This document shows, piece by piece, positions 1 to 6,109 of a stretch of DNA of 8,714 nt. The translations under genes were made by a program, and so were the position numbers. The notes beneath the pieces are model-generated. The model did not search any database, had not been told where the DNA came from, and worked only from the letters and a program-made list of their open reading frames with translations. Within the stretch, counting starts at the first letter, position 1. Each line of letters opens with the position of its first letter. Source of the stretch: DASWIV01 sp036397475 (lineage in GTDB: Bacteria; JAJVIF01; JAPKYR01); NCBI GenBank assembly GCA_036397475.1, contig DASWIV010000262.1:1-8714 (forward strand), given 5' to 3'.

Positions 1-748
1 ATCCCTCTTCATGCATCCTGCTGAGCACATGAGAACGCCGTTCAGTCGCACTGTCGATGCTCACATACGGAGATAACTTTCCGGGAGCCTGGGGAAGTCC
101 TGCGAGCATCGCGCATTCCTGCAGATTGCACTCGCTGACGGATTTCCCGAAGTATGTCTCTGCCGCCGCTTCGACCCCATACGCGTTGGAACCAAAATAT
201 ACCTGGTTCAGGTAAAAGGTCAGGATTTCATCCTTGGAATATTTCTGCTCTATTTTCACCGCAAGGATAATTTCAGCAATTTTTCTTTGAATCGACGATT
301 CCCTGGTCAAATAAAGGTTTCTGACCAGCTGTTGTGTCAGTGTTGACCCACCCTGGCCGGTAAGGTCGCCCGAGGTCAGATTCGACTTGACCGCTCTCGC
401 AATTCCCTTGATATCGAATCCCGGATGCTCATAGAAATCCTGATCTTCAGTGGCGACAATGGCGTCCCTCAAATCTTCCGGAAGCTGGTGCCACCCGACA
501 AGCACACGGTTTTCAACGCCATGTACATCACCGAGAAGAGTTCCGTCGGCAGCGTAGATCTTGCTGGTCATCGCTATATCGGGGACTCCCAGGTTTTCTA
601 TCAGGGGAAGGTCCTTCACAACTTCGGATAAAAATCCGTTAACGAACGCGGTCCCGCATAAAAGTACGATCAGAATCAGCATCAGGAGCGCCTTGAACAG
701 GACGAACACCTTGATGAATACCCACTTTATTGCGCCGAAGACTACCAT
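1..748 (-). CDS. Class A penicillin-binding protein (PBP1A type), N-terminal glycosyltransferase part, truncated by window edge
   Basis: Family GT51 enzymes polymerise lipid II into glycan strands at the outer face of the inner membrane; in class A PBPs a transpeptidase domain follows and cross-links the peptides. The 249 visible codons show a short basic N terminus, one membrane anchor at about residues 16-36, then the GT51 motifs in order: EDQDFYEHPG (101-110, catalytic Glu101), GQGGSTLTQQ (131-140), RKIAE (155-159, second conserved Glu159), YLNQVYFGSNAYG with AAAETYFGK (179-202), LAGLPQAP (216-222) and R..VL.RM near 238-245. The start is ATG at 746-748, because an in-frame TAA lies four codons upstream; no strong Shine-Dalgarno precedes it. 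The gene runs off the left edge, so the transpeptidase domain is unseen. A monofunctional transglycosylase cannot be formally excluded, but the segment LPLIENL...TSKIYAADGTLLGD before motif 1 is typical of PBP1A. It is divergent from htrA. Confidence 0.95.
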   Translation of the reverse strand, partial: MVVFGAIKWVFIKVFVLFKALLMLILIVLLCGTAFVNGFLSEVVKDLPLIENLGVPDIAMTSKIYAADGTLLGDVHGVENRVLVGWHQLPEDLRDAIVATEDQDFYEHPGFDIKGIARAVKSNLTSGDLTGQGGSTLTQQLVRNLYLTRESSIQRKIAEIILAVKIEQKYSKDEILTFYLNQVYFGSNAYGVEAAAETYFGKSVSECNLQECAMLAGLPQAPGKLSPYVSIDSATERRSHVLSRMHEEG

Positions 749-844
749 CTTTAATCTGTATTAATGTCGCTACTCTGACACAGTAATATTACCACGATTC
801 GCATCAACAGGTTCAATACATTTATGGTTCCATTTGTTAGAATA

Positions 845-860
845 ATCCTGGTTACCGGAT
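845..860. repeat. Small imperfect inverted repeat, possible operator
   Basis: ATCC and GGT at 845-848 and 850-852 face ACC and GGAT at 854-860, giving seven paired positions with one extra T in the left half. It sits midway in the divergent intergenic region, where a shared regulator could bind. Nothing else supports a regulatory role and chance occurrence is quite possible. Confidence 0.2.
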
Positions 861-990
861 AACAATTTTGAACCGATTTCTGGAAAAATCGTCTATTAAT
901 AACGGACAGGGTACTAACCTTCCCCCATTAATGATAGCATTAGGGTTGAATTATTCGAGTTAAATGTATCAGACTAATTTTGCGAGATTC

Positions 991-996
991 GGAGGT
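991..996 (+). promoter_or_regulatory. Shine-Dalgarno of htrA with unusually long spacing
   Basis: GGAGGT matches the anti-Shine-Dalgarno well, but 14 bases separate it from ATG 1011, against the usual 5-9. An in-frame TAA at 999-1001 excludes any earlier start except a rare ATA at 1005-1007, so ATG 1011 remains the only sensible start. Confidence 0.5.
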
Positions 997-1010
997 CTTA
1001 AAAAATAGCT

Positions 1011-2606
1011 ATGGATTCAAATACAACACAGAGAAACAGAGGGGCTTTCGGGATAATTTTTATTATCGTCCTTCTGATCGGAATTGGAATTGGAGTGGTC
1101 GCTTCATCGGAATTGGGATGGATTCCAGAATTAAACGCCCAGTCGACAAGGAGCAGCGGTCCCGGACCTGCGGCGGTTCAACCATCTAATTTTCTGGTAA
1201 GTACGCAGGAATCATTCCGCGAGCTTGTCGCTTCCGCTAAACCGGCTGTGGTGAGTATCGAGGCGATCGGCACCCGGGAGGCCGGTGGTAATTTCGATTT
1301 CAAAAATCCCCTCGAGGAATTTTTCGGTTTTCCACACCCGGACATCAATCCGGATCAGCAGGAAAACATGATCCCATCAATAGCATCGGGAAGCGGCTTC
1401 GTAGTTGATCCAGACGGCTACATTCTTACAAATAATCATGTCGTGAGCGGAGCGGATGAAGTAAAGGTAAAATTTGAAGATGGAAGGCAGCTGGACGCGG
1501 AGGTTGTCGGTACGGATACGGAAACGGATGTCGCGGTACTTAAAGTCAACGCCAACCGGCCGCTCGAATATATTGAGCTTGGGGATTCTGAAAACCTGAT
1601 GGTCGGTGACTGGGTTATGGCGGTTGGAAATCCGTTCGGTACTCTCGCAGGTACAGTCACGGTTGGTATCGTTTCCGCCAAGAATCGCGAGACGATCAAT
1701 CTTCCGGGTACGGTTTATTATGAAAACTTTATCCAGACGGACGCCGCGATCAACCTTGGAAACTCGGGCGGTCCGCTTATCGATATTTACGGCCGGGCGG
1801 TAGGCATTAACACAGCTATCACCGCATCCGGCAGCGGAATCGGATTCGCGATCCCGATTAATCTCGCAAGGTTTGTCTATGAAAGCCTGCGCGATCACGG
1901 TGAGGTTATTCGAAGCTGGATCGGCGTCACCATACAGAATATAGACGATGAGGACCTCGCGAACAGGCTCGGACTTGAAAATCTTGGTGGAGCACTCGTC
2001 GCGGATCTACGGCCCGGTGATCCTGCCGATGCGGCGGGTTTGCAGCAGGGCGACATTCTTCTTGAGGTTGCCGGGCAAAGCGTGGCCTCGGTACAGACCG
2101 CGTCAAGGCTTATCGCGATGCTGCCTGTGGGAGAGCCTTCCGAGTTCCTGGTCCTTCGCAATGGCAGGGAGATGACCATAGATGTCACACCTGTCCAGCG
2201 AGGCCAGGGTCCGACAAGGGCGGGCGAAGAAATCAGCCAGAATACACAGGATGAACGCAACGTTCCTGAAGAAGAGGACGATGTCTACGGGCAGTACCTG
2301 GGAATCGATGTTGTTGACCTCGACTCCAAGTACGCTCGCGGTGTGGATATCCCTTCGGATGTCACAGGAGTCCTGATCAAGAACGTAGAGTTTAACAGCC
2401 CCGGCTACGATAAAGGCATATCCGCCGGCGAGATCATTATCAGCGTCAATGACAATCCTGTGGAGAATGTCGACGATTACCGTCGCCTTATGGACGTTGC
2501 GTATGACGATTGGCAGCACGACGGAACAACCGTGCTCCTCAGGGTGCTGACCATGAGTTCTAATGGCGAATATTTTCCGAGGTTTGTAGCGGTGCCTTTT
2601 GAATAG
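1011..2606 (+). CDS. htrA: HtrA/Do-family serine protease with two PDZ domains (DegP/DegQ-like)
   Basis: This is an ATP-independent protease and chaperone that degrades or refolds damaged envelope proteins, usually as trimer-based oligomers in the periplasm. The 531 residues begin with a hydrophobic segment (about 12-32) acting as signal peptide or membrane anchor. A chymotrypsin-fold domain follows with the complete triad: His143 in TNNHVV, Asp173 in TETDVAVLKV and Ser252 in GNSGGPL. A loop before the His strand (about 94-120, with EEFFGF) is short compared with the long LA loop of E. coli DegP. PDZ1 spans about 303-395 (SWIGVTIQN, GLQQGDILLEVAG) and PDZ2 about 428-529 (YLGIDVV, KGISAGEIIISVN), joined by an acidic linker rich in Glu/Asp (about 400-425). 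Length and order are usual for the two-PDZ class, and no catalytic residue is missing. It is divergent from the PBP gene and ends in its own terminator, so it is probably monocistronic. DegP and DegQ cannot be told apart here. Confidence 0.96.
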   Translation: MDSNTTQRNRGAFGIIFIIVLLIGIGIGVVASSELGWIPELNAQSTRSSGPGPAAVQPSNFLVSTQESFRELVASAKPAVVSIEAIGTREAGGNFDFKNPLEEFFGFPHPDINPDQQENMIPSIASGSGFVVDPDGYILTNNHVVSGADEVKVKFEDGRQLDAEVVGTDTETDVAVLKVNANRPLEYIELGDSENLMVGDWVMAVGNPFGTLAGTVTVGIVSAKNRETINLPGTVYYENFIQTDAAINLGNSGGPLIDIYGRAVGINTAITASGSGIGFAIPINLARFVYESLRDHGEVIRSWIGVTIQNIDDEDLANRLGLENLGGALVADLRPGDPADAAGLQQGDILLEVAGQSVASVQTASRLIAMLPVGEPSEFLVLRNGREMTIDVTPVQRGQGPTRAGEEISQNTQDERNVPEEEDDVYGQYLGIDVVDLDSKYARGVDIPSDVTGVLIKNVEFNSPGYDKGISAGEIIISVNDNPVENVDDYRRLMDVAYDDWQHDGTTVLLRVLTMSSNGEYFPRFVAVPFE

Positions 2607-2615
2607 TGGTATAAT
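2607..2615 (+). promoter_or_regulatory. Extended -10 element just after the htrA stop codon
   Basis: TG at 2607-2608, one base, then TATAAT at 2610-2615 is a perfect extended -10. No convincing -35 lies 16-18 bp upstream, which extended -10 promoters can tolerate. A transcript would start near 2622 and meet the intrinsic terminator at 2633-2660 at once, giving a stub of about 40 nt or an attenuated promoter for the next gene. AT-rich junctions often yield such matches by chance. Confidence 0.3.
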
Positions 2616-2632
2616 TATTCTGCTAGTAAGCT

Positions 2633-2660
2633 ATCCCCGGCTAACCCCGGGGATTTTTTT
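2633..2660 (+). terminator. Rho-independent terminator of htrA
   Basis: ATCCCCGG (2633-2640) pairs perfectly with CCGGGGAT (2647-2654) around a 6-nt loop CTAACC, and the right arm runs into a T tract ending at 2660. It lies 26 bp after the htrA stop codon. The 8-bp GC-rich stem and T run make this a strong terminator. Confidence 0.93.
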
Positions 2661-2661
2661 A

Positions 2662-2689
2662 TTTGCATTGGACGCCCGGTGGCTATAAT
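2662..2689 (+). promoter_or_regulatory. Candidate promoter overlapping the start of the following gene
   Basis: TTTGCA (2662-2667, 4 of 6 to the -35 consensus), a 16-bp spacer and a perfect TATAAT (2684-2689) follow directly after the htrA terminator. Transcription would begin near 2696, inside the longest possible reading frame of the next gene. If this promoter is used, translation must start downstream, for instance at GTG 2699 almost without a leader. Confidence 0.35.
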
Positions 2690-3505
2690 GTGTTACTCGT
2701 GGCGACAAAAACTTCCTCGATTATTTTTGATGAAGCCTTTCCGATAGGGATTGGCCGTCTGACCACAATCGCGCATTCCACTTCCGCTACTCCGGGAATT
2801 CTTGTCGCGGGTAACAGGGGGCTATTCCACTTTGAAGATATTTCCGGAAAAGCAACGCGGGTAAGAAAGAATCCGGTAGGGTGGCTCATCTCCGGGAAAA
2901 ATGCGGTTGTCGTTTACGAAGAAGTTGCCGGAAAAGGCAATCTCGCTGTGCTTGACGGTGATCTGAAAGAGATATTTTCAGACCAGGCTCTGGCACGGTC
3001 TTTGAATGTGAAAGCTGTGCATGAGAAAAGTCTGCTGCTCTATGACCATTTCGAGCTGCATATAATGAATATTAGGTCAGCTGAGCGGCGTGAAATCGCG
3101 AAGATCGAACCCGTCAGGCGGTTTGGACCCTTTTCCCGATCCGGGGATGCCTTCGAATTTATTGCGATACACCGCGACAAAAACTGGACTCCTGTGCTGT
3201 ACAGCCTTTCTCAGAATATTTCCGGATCATGGATTCTCGATGGCGTTGCCGAATGTGAAGATAAATTTGTCCCTCATCATTTTATAGCACTCCCAAATGG
3301 CGATTACCTGATAGTTAACAGCACCCGTCCAGCCCTGTGGATATACAGGATCTACCCGGGTGATGAACCCAGGATGCGGTCAAGGGAAATGGTCCCTGTG
3401 CCCGCCGATGGTCATCCGGTGGGCGTACTCTGGTCCAAGGAAGGCATAATTGCCGCGGTCCACGACAGTTTACTCAGATTTAAATGGACTGATCCTCATC
3501 AATAA
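2663..3505 (+). CDS. Uncharacterised protein with propeller-like strand pattern
   Basis: I do not recognise this gene. The maximal frame from TTG 2663 gives 280 residues. Repeated units of short hydrophobic strands ending in an aromatic, Asp or Gly turn (for example GILVAGNRGLFHFED, LLLYDHFELHIMNI, GDYLIVNSTRPALWIYRI, GIIAAVHDSLLRFKW) suggest an all-beta protein, perhaps a six- or seven-bladed beta-propeller; this is inferred from pattern only. There is no signal peptide, lipobox, membrane segment or catalytic motif, so a cytoplasmic location is likely unless the true N terminus differs. The start is uncertain: TTG 2663 lies 2 bp after the htrA terminator with only the terminator's own GGGGA as a Shine-Dalgarno, GTG 2690 has GGTGG seven bases upstream, and GTG 2699 fits the promoter at 2662-2689. 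The frame is open back only to a TAA at 2642. The gene lies 92 bp before the lipoprotein gene, which has a separate promoter, so a shared function is not implied. Confidence 0.75.
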   Translation: MHWTPGGYNVLLVATKTSSIIFDEAFPIGIGRLTTIAHSTSATPGILVAGNRGLFHFEDISGKATRVRKNPVGWLISGKNAVVVYEEVAGKGNLAVLDGDLKEIFSDQALARSLNVKAVHEKSLLLYDHFELHIMNIRSAERREIAKIEPVRRFGPFSRSGDAFEFIAIHRDKNWTPVLYSLSQNISGSWILDGVAECEDKFVPHHFIALPNGDYLIVNSTRPALWIYRIYPGDEPRMRSREMVPVPADGHPVGVLWSKEGIIAAVHDSLLRFKWTDPHQ

Positions 3506-3537
3506 ATATTAAGTGTTCGCGCAGTTCTGGCATCTCA

Positions 3538-3546
3538 TGTTATAAT
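3538..3546 (+). promoter_or_regulatory. Extended -10 promoter of the lipoprotein gene
   Basis: TG at 3538-3539, one base, then TATAAT at 3541-3546 is a perfect extended -10 in the 92-bp gap before the lipoprotein gene. The -35 region is poor (TTCGCG at 3516-3521, 19 bp away). The predicted start near 3553 coincides with the first base of a hairpin. Confidence 0.55.
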
Positions 3547-3552
3547 AATAGG

Positions 3553-3568
3553 CGAGGGAATACCCTCG
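3553..3568 (+). promoter_or_regulatory. Hairpin at the predicted 5' end of the lipoprotein mRNA
   Basis: CGAGGG (3553-3558) pairs perfectly with CCCTCG (3563-3568) around the tetraloop AATA. It begins where transcription should start, and the Shine-Dalgarno lies 17 nt further on and stays free. Stem-loops at the extreme 5' end protect some bacterial mRNAs from decay; that role here is inferred. No T run follows, so it is not a terminator. Confidence 0.45.
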
Positions 3569-3584
3569 GAGGATTGAACAACTT

Positions 3585-3590
3585 AGGAGG
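3585..3590 (+). promoter_or_regulatory. Shine-Dalgarno of the lipoprotein gene
   Basis: AGGAGG lies seven bases before ATG 3598, near-ideal spacing, and fixes that start. A second GGAGG at 3568-3572 has no usable start at a proper distance. Confidence 0.85.
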
Positions 3591-3597
3591 CTAAGGA

Positions 3598-5721
3598 ATG
3601 TCACGCCTTACATTACTGGTTACGTGCATGATTGCCGCGTGGCTTGCAGTGTCTTGCTCAGGCTCTCCAGTCGTAACTCCGGTTGGACAGACAAGTTCGA
3701 TCGGAAGTGACGACAGCCTGAAACTGAGCGGGTCAATGCCGTATGAATCGAATCGTTACCTGTGGGGTTACTGGGATGTCACCTATGACCCGGCAACACA
3801 GGAAGTTACCGCGGTTCCCAACCGCGAAGCGATGATCCACATCAACATCAGAAAATCCCTCGAGAATGGACAGGCATGTACAACCTGCCTGGTTTTTGGT
3901 GATAATTTCATCAATGAAGCGGGAAATCTCGAGCTTGAGGTCGGAATTATCCACCCCTTCGACGATCCTATGCTGACCGGTTTCGATGTCCGTGGCATCG
4001 CAATTTTCCAGGGCACCCATTTCTTCTCGGAACACGGAGTACTTGTATCACGTGCCGAGGAAGATGAATACTCCATTGAAAACGCCGATGGATACACTGA
4101 ATTGTGGTCGCCAGCCTTGTTCCCGACCGGCTGGATCGGACGGCCGCTGTTCGAATACACAAAAGGCAAATACGCGTTGCATGGCCCGAACCTGCAGACC
4201 ACTCTCAATCCGTTCAAGGCTTTCCATACCCTGGCGGAGAGGCACACGTTCCAGGCTTCTGGTACCGATACACGAACATATGAAATACATTTTCCCGACG
4301 GCGTTCCGCTGGAATTCGGTTATGCCATAGACGCCAGCTATGCCAAACCCGCCAATGCTCCAAATCCAGACGTGCCTGACGACTATCCTCTTCAGGCAAA
4401 TTCGTTGGAAGCCTACAGAATTGAAGCGGTTCAGAACGGTCTGCTGACGCCTGCCGGCGGAAGCATCAACCTGACCATCAGGATTTACGACTGGCAGGGT
4501 CCGGATACGATTGACCAGGTCCAGGTCGAGGTTGTCGAGTTGTTCAATGGATTCGTGAACGCAACATTCGATAGTTTCAGCGGTGTTTATGCCGAGTACA
4601 AGGCGACCATTAATAATACGCTGAAAGCTCCACCGGGAATTTATCCGATGCTGGTATCAGCTACCGACACGCAGAACGACTTCTTTGTCGGGGATAAACT
4701 TGGTGAATTACGCGCTTATATGGTTTTCGATGTAGAAGTGTCTCCACTCCTTGAGAAGGAAGACACTATCCTTCTTGATAACGTTCCCATCCAGGGGGAT
4801 TTTAATTCCGTGGACAACACCTGTTATTTCGCGCCCGCTCCGGGCACCGCAGGTTCGACCATCTACGGAATCGATACAAACCTGAACCTTGTGGATGGGT
4901 ATCCAGCTATTCCCATCGTTACCGGTGGTATGGGAATCTGCCATAACGTTCAGCTGATTTACCTCGTCACCGACCTAGGCGGAGACGATGATATCACCAC
5001 ATATTCAATCGGGACCAAGGCAAAGGATTTTTCCTTTAACATCGCGTCGTTGTTCAGTAATCCAAGTACAGGACCGATCGATTTTGTCATCAACGACAAT
5101 TTCCTCGAAGTTTATACATCACTGTTCTGGGAAAACCAGGTCGCTGTATATACCGGCGGGCAGTCAGCTCCGGACATTACGGTGATCGATGTCGGAACCA
5201 GTCCTACCACCATGGTTCTCGACAATACAAACAACAGGGTCTTTGTGGCTTGCGACGGCACTGACACGATTCACAGGATCGACGGCTTCACGAAGGAGAA
5301 TACCGGCTCCGTCAAACTCGCGAATCCACTCGACAGCCCGATCGTTGATGTCCCCGCGACCCCCGGTCTGGCTTATGTCCCGTCTACAGATGAACTGTAC
5401 GTTGGAATGCTGCTGGCGGGTGTGATTGAAGTTTACGATGCAACAGGCCTGACATTTAAAAAGTCGATTGCGGTTGGCGGCGGCAATTACGCAATAGTCG
5501 GACTTCTGTACTCACCGGAAACCGGTTACCTCTACGCGACCGGACAGACTACAGATCCCCTGATCGGAGCCTGCTGGGTTATCAATATCGCAACCGGAAA
5601 AGTGTTATACCAGGCGGACACATCGGCGTACAATCCGTCATTCATGGATTATGATTCTGTGAAAAGGCGGCTGTTTATTCCCGACCCTGCTGGGGTGGTC
5701 GATGTGTACAAGATGAATTAA
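3598..5721 (+). CDS. Large lipoprotein with Ig-like region and YVTN-like beta-propeller, function unknown
   Basis: The 707-residue product starts with a lipoprotein signal peptide: a hydrophobic stretch and lipobox-like LAVSC with Cys20, so it is probably anchored in the outer or inner membrane and faces the periplasm or exterior. Three regions can be seen. Residues 50-250 are rich in aromatics and hold YLWGYWDVTYDP, a CTTC pair (Cys94/Cys97), HPFDDP, GFDVRGI and NADGYTELWSP; I do not know a named family for it, but the motif density suggests a real conserved domain. Residues about 263-383 read as an Ig-like beta sandwich. Residues about 385-707 hold repeating strands such as NRVFVACDGTDTIHRIDG, ELYVGMLLAGVIEVYD and GYLYATGQ, typical of YVTN/YncE-type beta-propellers, usually used for binding. 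There is no catalytic motif. Promoter, 5' hairpin, Shine-Dalgarno and terminator mark it as a single-gene transcription unit. Substrate and partner cannot be told from the sequence. Confidence 0.85.
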   Translation: MSRLTLLVTCMIAAWLAVSCSGSPVVTPVGQTSSIGSDDSLKLSGSMPYESNRYLWGYWDVTYDPATQEVTAVPNREAMIHINIRKSLENGQACTTCLVFGDNFINEAGNLELEVGIIHPFDDPMLTGFDVRGIAIFQGTHFFSEHGVLVSRAEEDEYSIENADGYTELWSPALFPTGWIGRPLFEYTKGKYALHGPNLQTTLNPFKAFHTLAERHTFQASGTDTRTYEIHFPDGVPLEFGYAIDASYAKPANAPNPDVPDDYPLQANSLEAYRIEAVQNGLLTPAGGSINLTIRIYDWQGPDTIDQVQVEVVELFNGFVNATFDSFSGVYAEYKATINNTLKAPPGIYPMLVSATDTQNDFFVGDKLGELRAYMVFDVEVSPLLEKEDTILLDNVPIQGDFNSVDNTCYFAPAPGTAGSTIYGIDTNLNLVDGYPAIPIVTGGMGICHNVQLIYLVTDLGGDDDITTYSIGTKAKDFSFNIASLFSNPSTGPIDFVINDNFLEVYTSLFWENQVAVYTGGQSAPDITVIDVGTSPTTMVLDNTNNRVFVACDGTDTIHRIDGFTKENTGSVKLANPLDSPIVDVPATPGLAYVPSTDELYVGMLLAGVIEVYDATGLTFKKSIAVGGGNYAIVGLLYSPETGYLYATGQTTDPLIGACWVINIATGKVLYQADTSAYNPSFMDYDSVKRRLFIPDPAGVVDVYKMN

Positions 5722-5745
5722 TAGCTTGAATACAGAAAAAAATAT

Positions 5746-5770
5746 ACCGCCCGTTCCCGGGCGGTTTTTT
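5746..5770 (+). terminator. Rho-independent terminator of the lipoprotein gene, probably bidirectional
   Basis: ACCGCCCG (5746-5753) pairs perfectly with CGGGCGGT (5758-5765) around loop TTCC, followed by Ts to 5770. A run of seven As at 5736-5742 precedes the stem, so on the minus strand the hairpin is also followed by a T tract. It could thus stop transcripts of both convergent genes. It lies 24 bp after the lipoprotein stop codon. Confidence 0.93.
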
Positions 5771-5830
5771 ATTTATTCGAATTTTTGCTGGCAGGATGTA
5801 TCCAGGGAAATTTTGGGTTGAATTGCCGTT

Positions 5831-5898
5831 CCCGGGATTCTGTTTCCGATGAAATGTACGCGTGAGTCGAGTAACATGGTCGGAAACAGGATCCCGGG
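5831..5898. repeat. Long inverted repeat, 19-bp stem with 30-nt loop
   Basis: CCCGGGATTCTGTTTCCGA (5831-5849) pairs with TCGGAAACAGGATCCCGGG (5880-5898). Eighteen positions are Watson-Crick, and the single mismatch is a T-G pair that is also allowed in RNA. Inside the loop ATGT (5854-5857) and ACAT (5874-5877) can extend the structure. No T run follows on either strand, so it is not an intrinsic terminator. It ends 6 bp before the 88-bp tandem repeat, so the two may belong to one element. Candidates are an extragenic palindrome, a structured RNA, or half of a small transposon remnant; I cannot decide between them. Confidence 0.75.
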
Positions 5899-5904
5899 CT
5901 ACTT

Positions 5905-6080
5905 CTGAAGCCCTTCATGACGGTCGGGCTCTGGAGGAAAATGAAATGTGGCACCTAGGCCCATGCGTCAGCGTGGCGCTAATCCCAAATCACTGAAGCC
6001 CTTCATGACGGTCGGGCCATGGAGGAAAATGAAATGTGGCACCTAGGCCCATGCGTCAGCGTGGTGCTAATCCCAAATCA
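5905..6080. repeat. 88-bp tandem duplication, two complete copies
   Basis: Copy 1 is 5905-5992 and copy 2 is 5993-6080, with no spacer. They differ at three of 88 positions: T5930/C6018, C5931/A6019 and C5977/T6065. Each copy contains CATGACGGTCGGGC, GGAGGAAAATGAAATG, the palindrome CCTAGG and AGCG-TGG-CGCT, a small hairpin that keeps pairing in copy 2 through a G-T pair. One forward frame is open through each copy and encodes a peptide with EENEMWHLGPCVSV. The unit length, 88, is not a multiple of three, so the duplication interrupts this frame. The region lies between convergent genes, downstream of a 19-bp-stem hairpin. It is too long and spacer-less for a CRISPR array. I do not recognise the unit. 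Confidence 0.95.
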
Positions 6081-6109
6081 CATCAGGGATAAGTTATACA
6101 TTAGCACCA
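6062..6109. repeat. 10-bp inverted repeat joining the end of repeat copy 2 to flanking DNA
   Basis: TGGTGCTAAT (6062-6071) is perfectly complementary to ATTAGCACCA (6100-6109), with 28 nt between. The left arm is inside repeat copy 2; the matching segment of copy 1 has C in place of T6065 and would pair less well. No T run follows. It may be part of the same structured element as the upstream hairpin. Confidence 0.6.

Larger units (their letters stand above)
749..1010. promoter_or_regulatory. Divergent intergenic region between the PBP gene and htrA
   Basis: This 262-bp AT-rich gap lies between two divergently transcribed envelope genes and must hold both promoters. I see no consensus promoter. 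The best minus-strand candidate is TTGAAC (complement of 811-816) with TAATAT (complement of 786-791), 19 bp apart, which is weak. On the plus strand TTGAAC at 868-873 with TATTAA at 894-899 is also 20 bp apart and weak. Two imperfect inverted repeats (845-860 and 923-945) could be operators, but that is a guess. No ORF here looks coding. Confidence 0.45.

Noticed and set aside
1377..1898. 173-codon open frame on the minus strand inside htrA
   Set aside because: It lies wholly antisense to the catalytic domain, which has a complete triad. Its peptide has no recognisable domain and it has no Shine-Dalgarno or promoter, so it is a shadow frame.
3574..3594. Six-codon leader peptide (TTG AAC AAC TTA GGA GGC TAA) before the lipoprotein gene
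   Set aside because: The GGAGG at 3568-3572 is one base from the TTG, too close to act, and there are no regulatory codon runs.
3783..4247. 154-codon minus-strand frame inside the lipoprotein gene
   Set aside because: It is antisense to a well-supported coding region; the composition is that of a shadow frame with no motif.
5751..5836. Shared 11-mer CCGTTCCCGGG in the terminator (5751-5761) and before the long hairpin (5826-5836)
   Set aside because: It is short and GC-rich and no further flanking identity exists, so it is likely chance.
5769..5954. 61-codon minus-strand frame across the long hairpin
   Set aside because: It begins inside repeat copy 1 and runs through both arms of the 19-bp stem into the terminator region, with no Shine-Dalgarno; a chance frame is more likely.
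5941..5958. Five-codon mini-ORF (MKCGT) after GGAGG, present in both repeat copies (also at 6029-6046)
   Set aside because: The Shine-Dalgarno is only three bases from the ATG, too close for good initiation, and its repetition follows from the duplication.
5905..6080. CRISPR-like repeat
   Set aside because: There are only two copies of 88 bp, directly adjacent with no spacer, and no cas gene is nearby.
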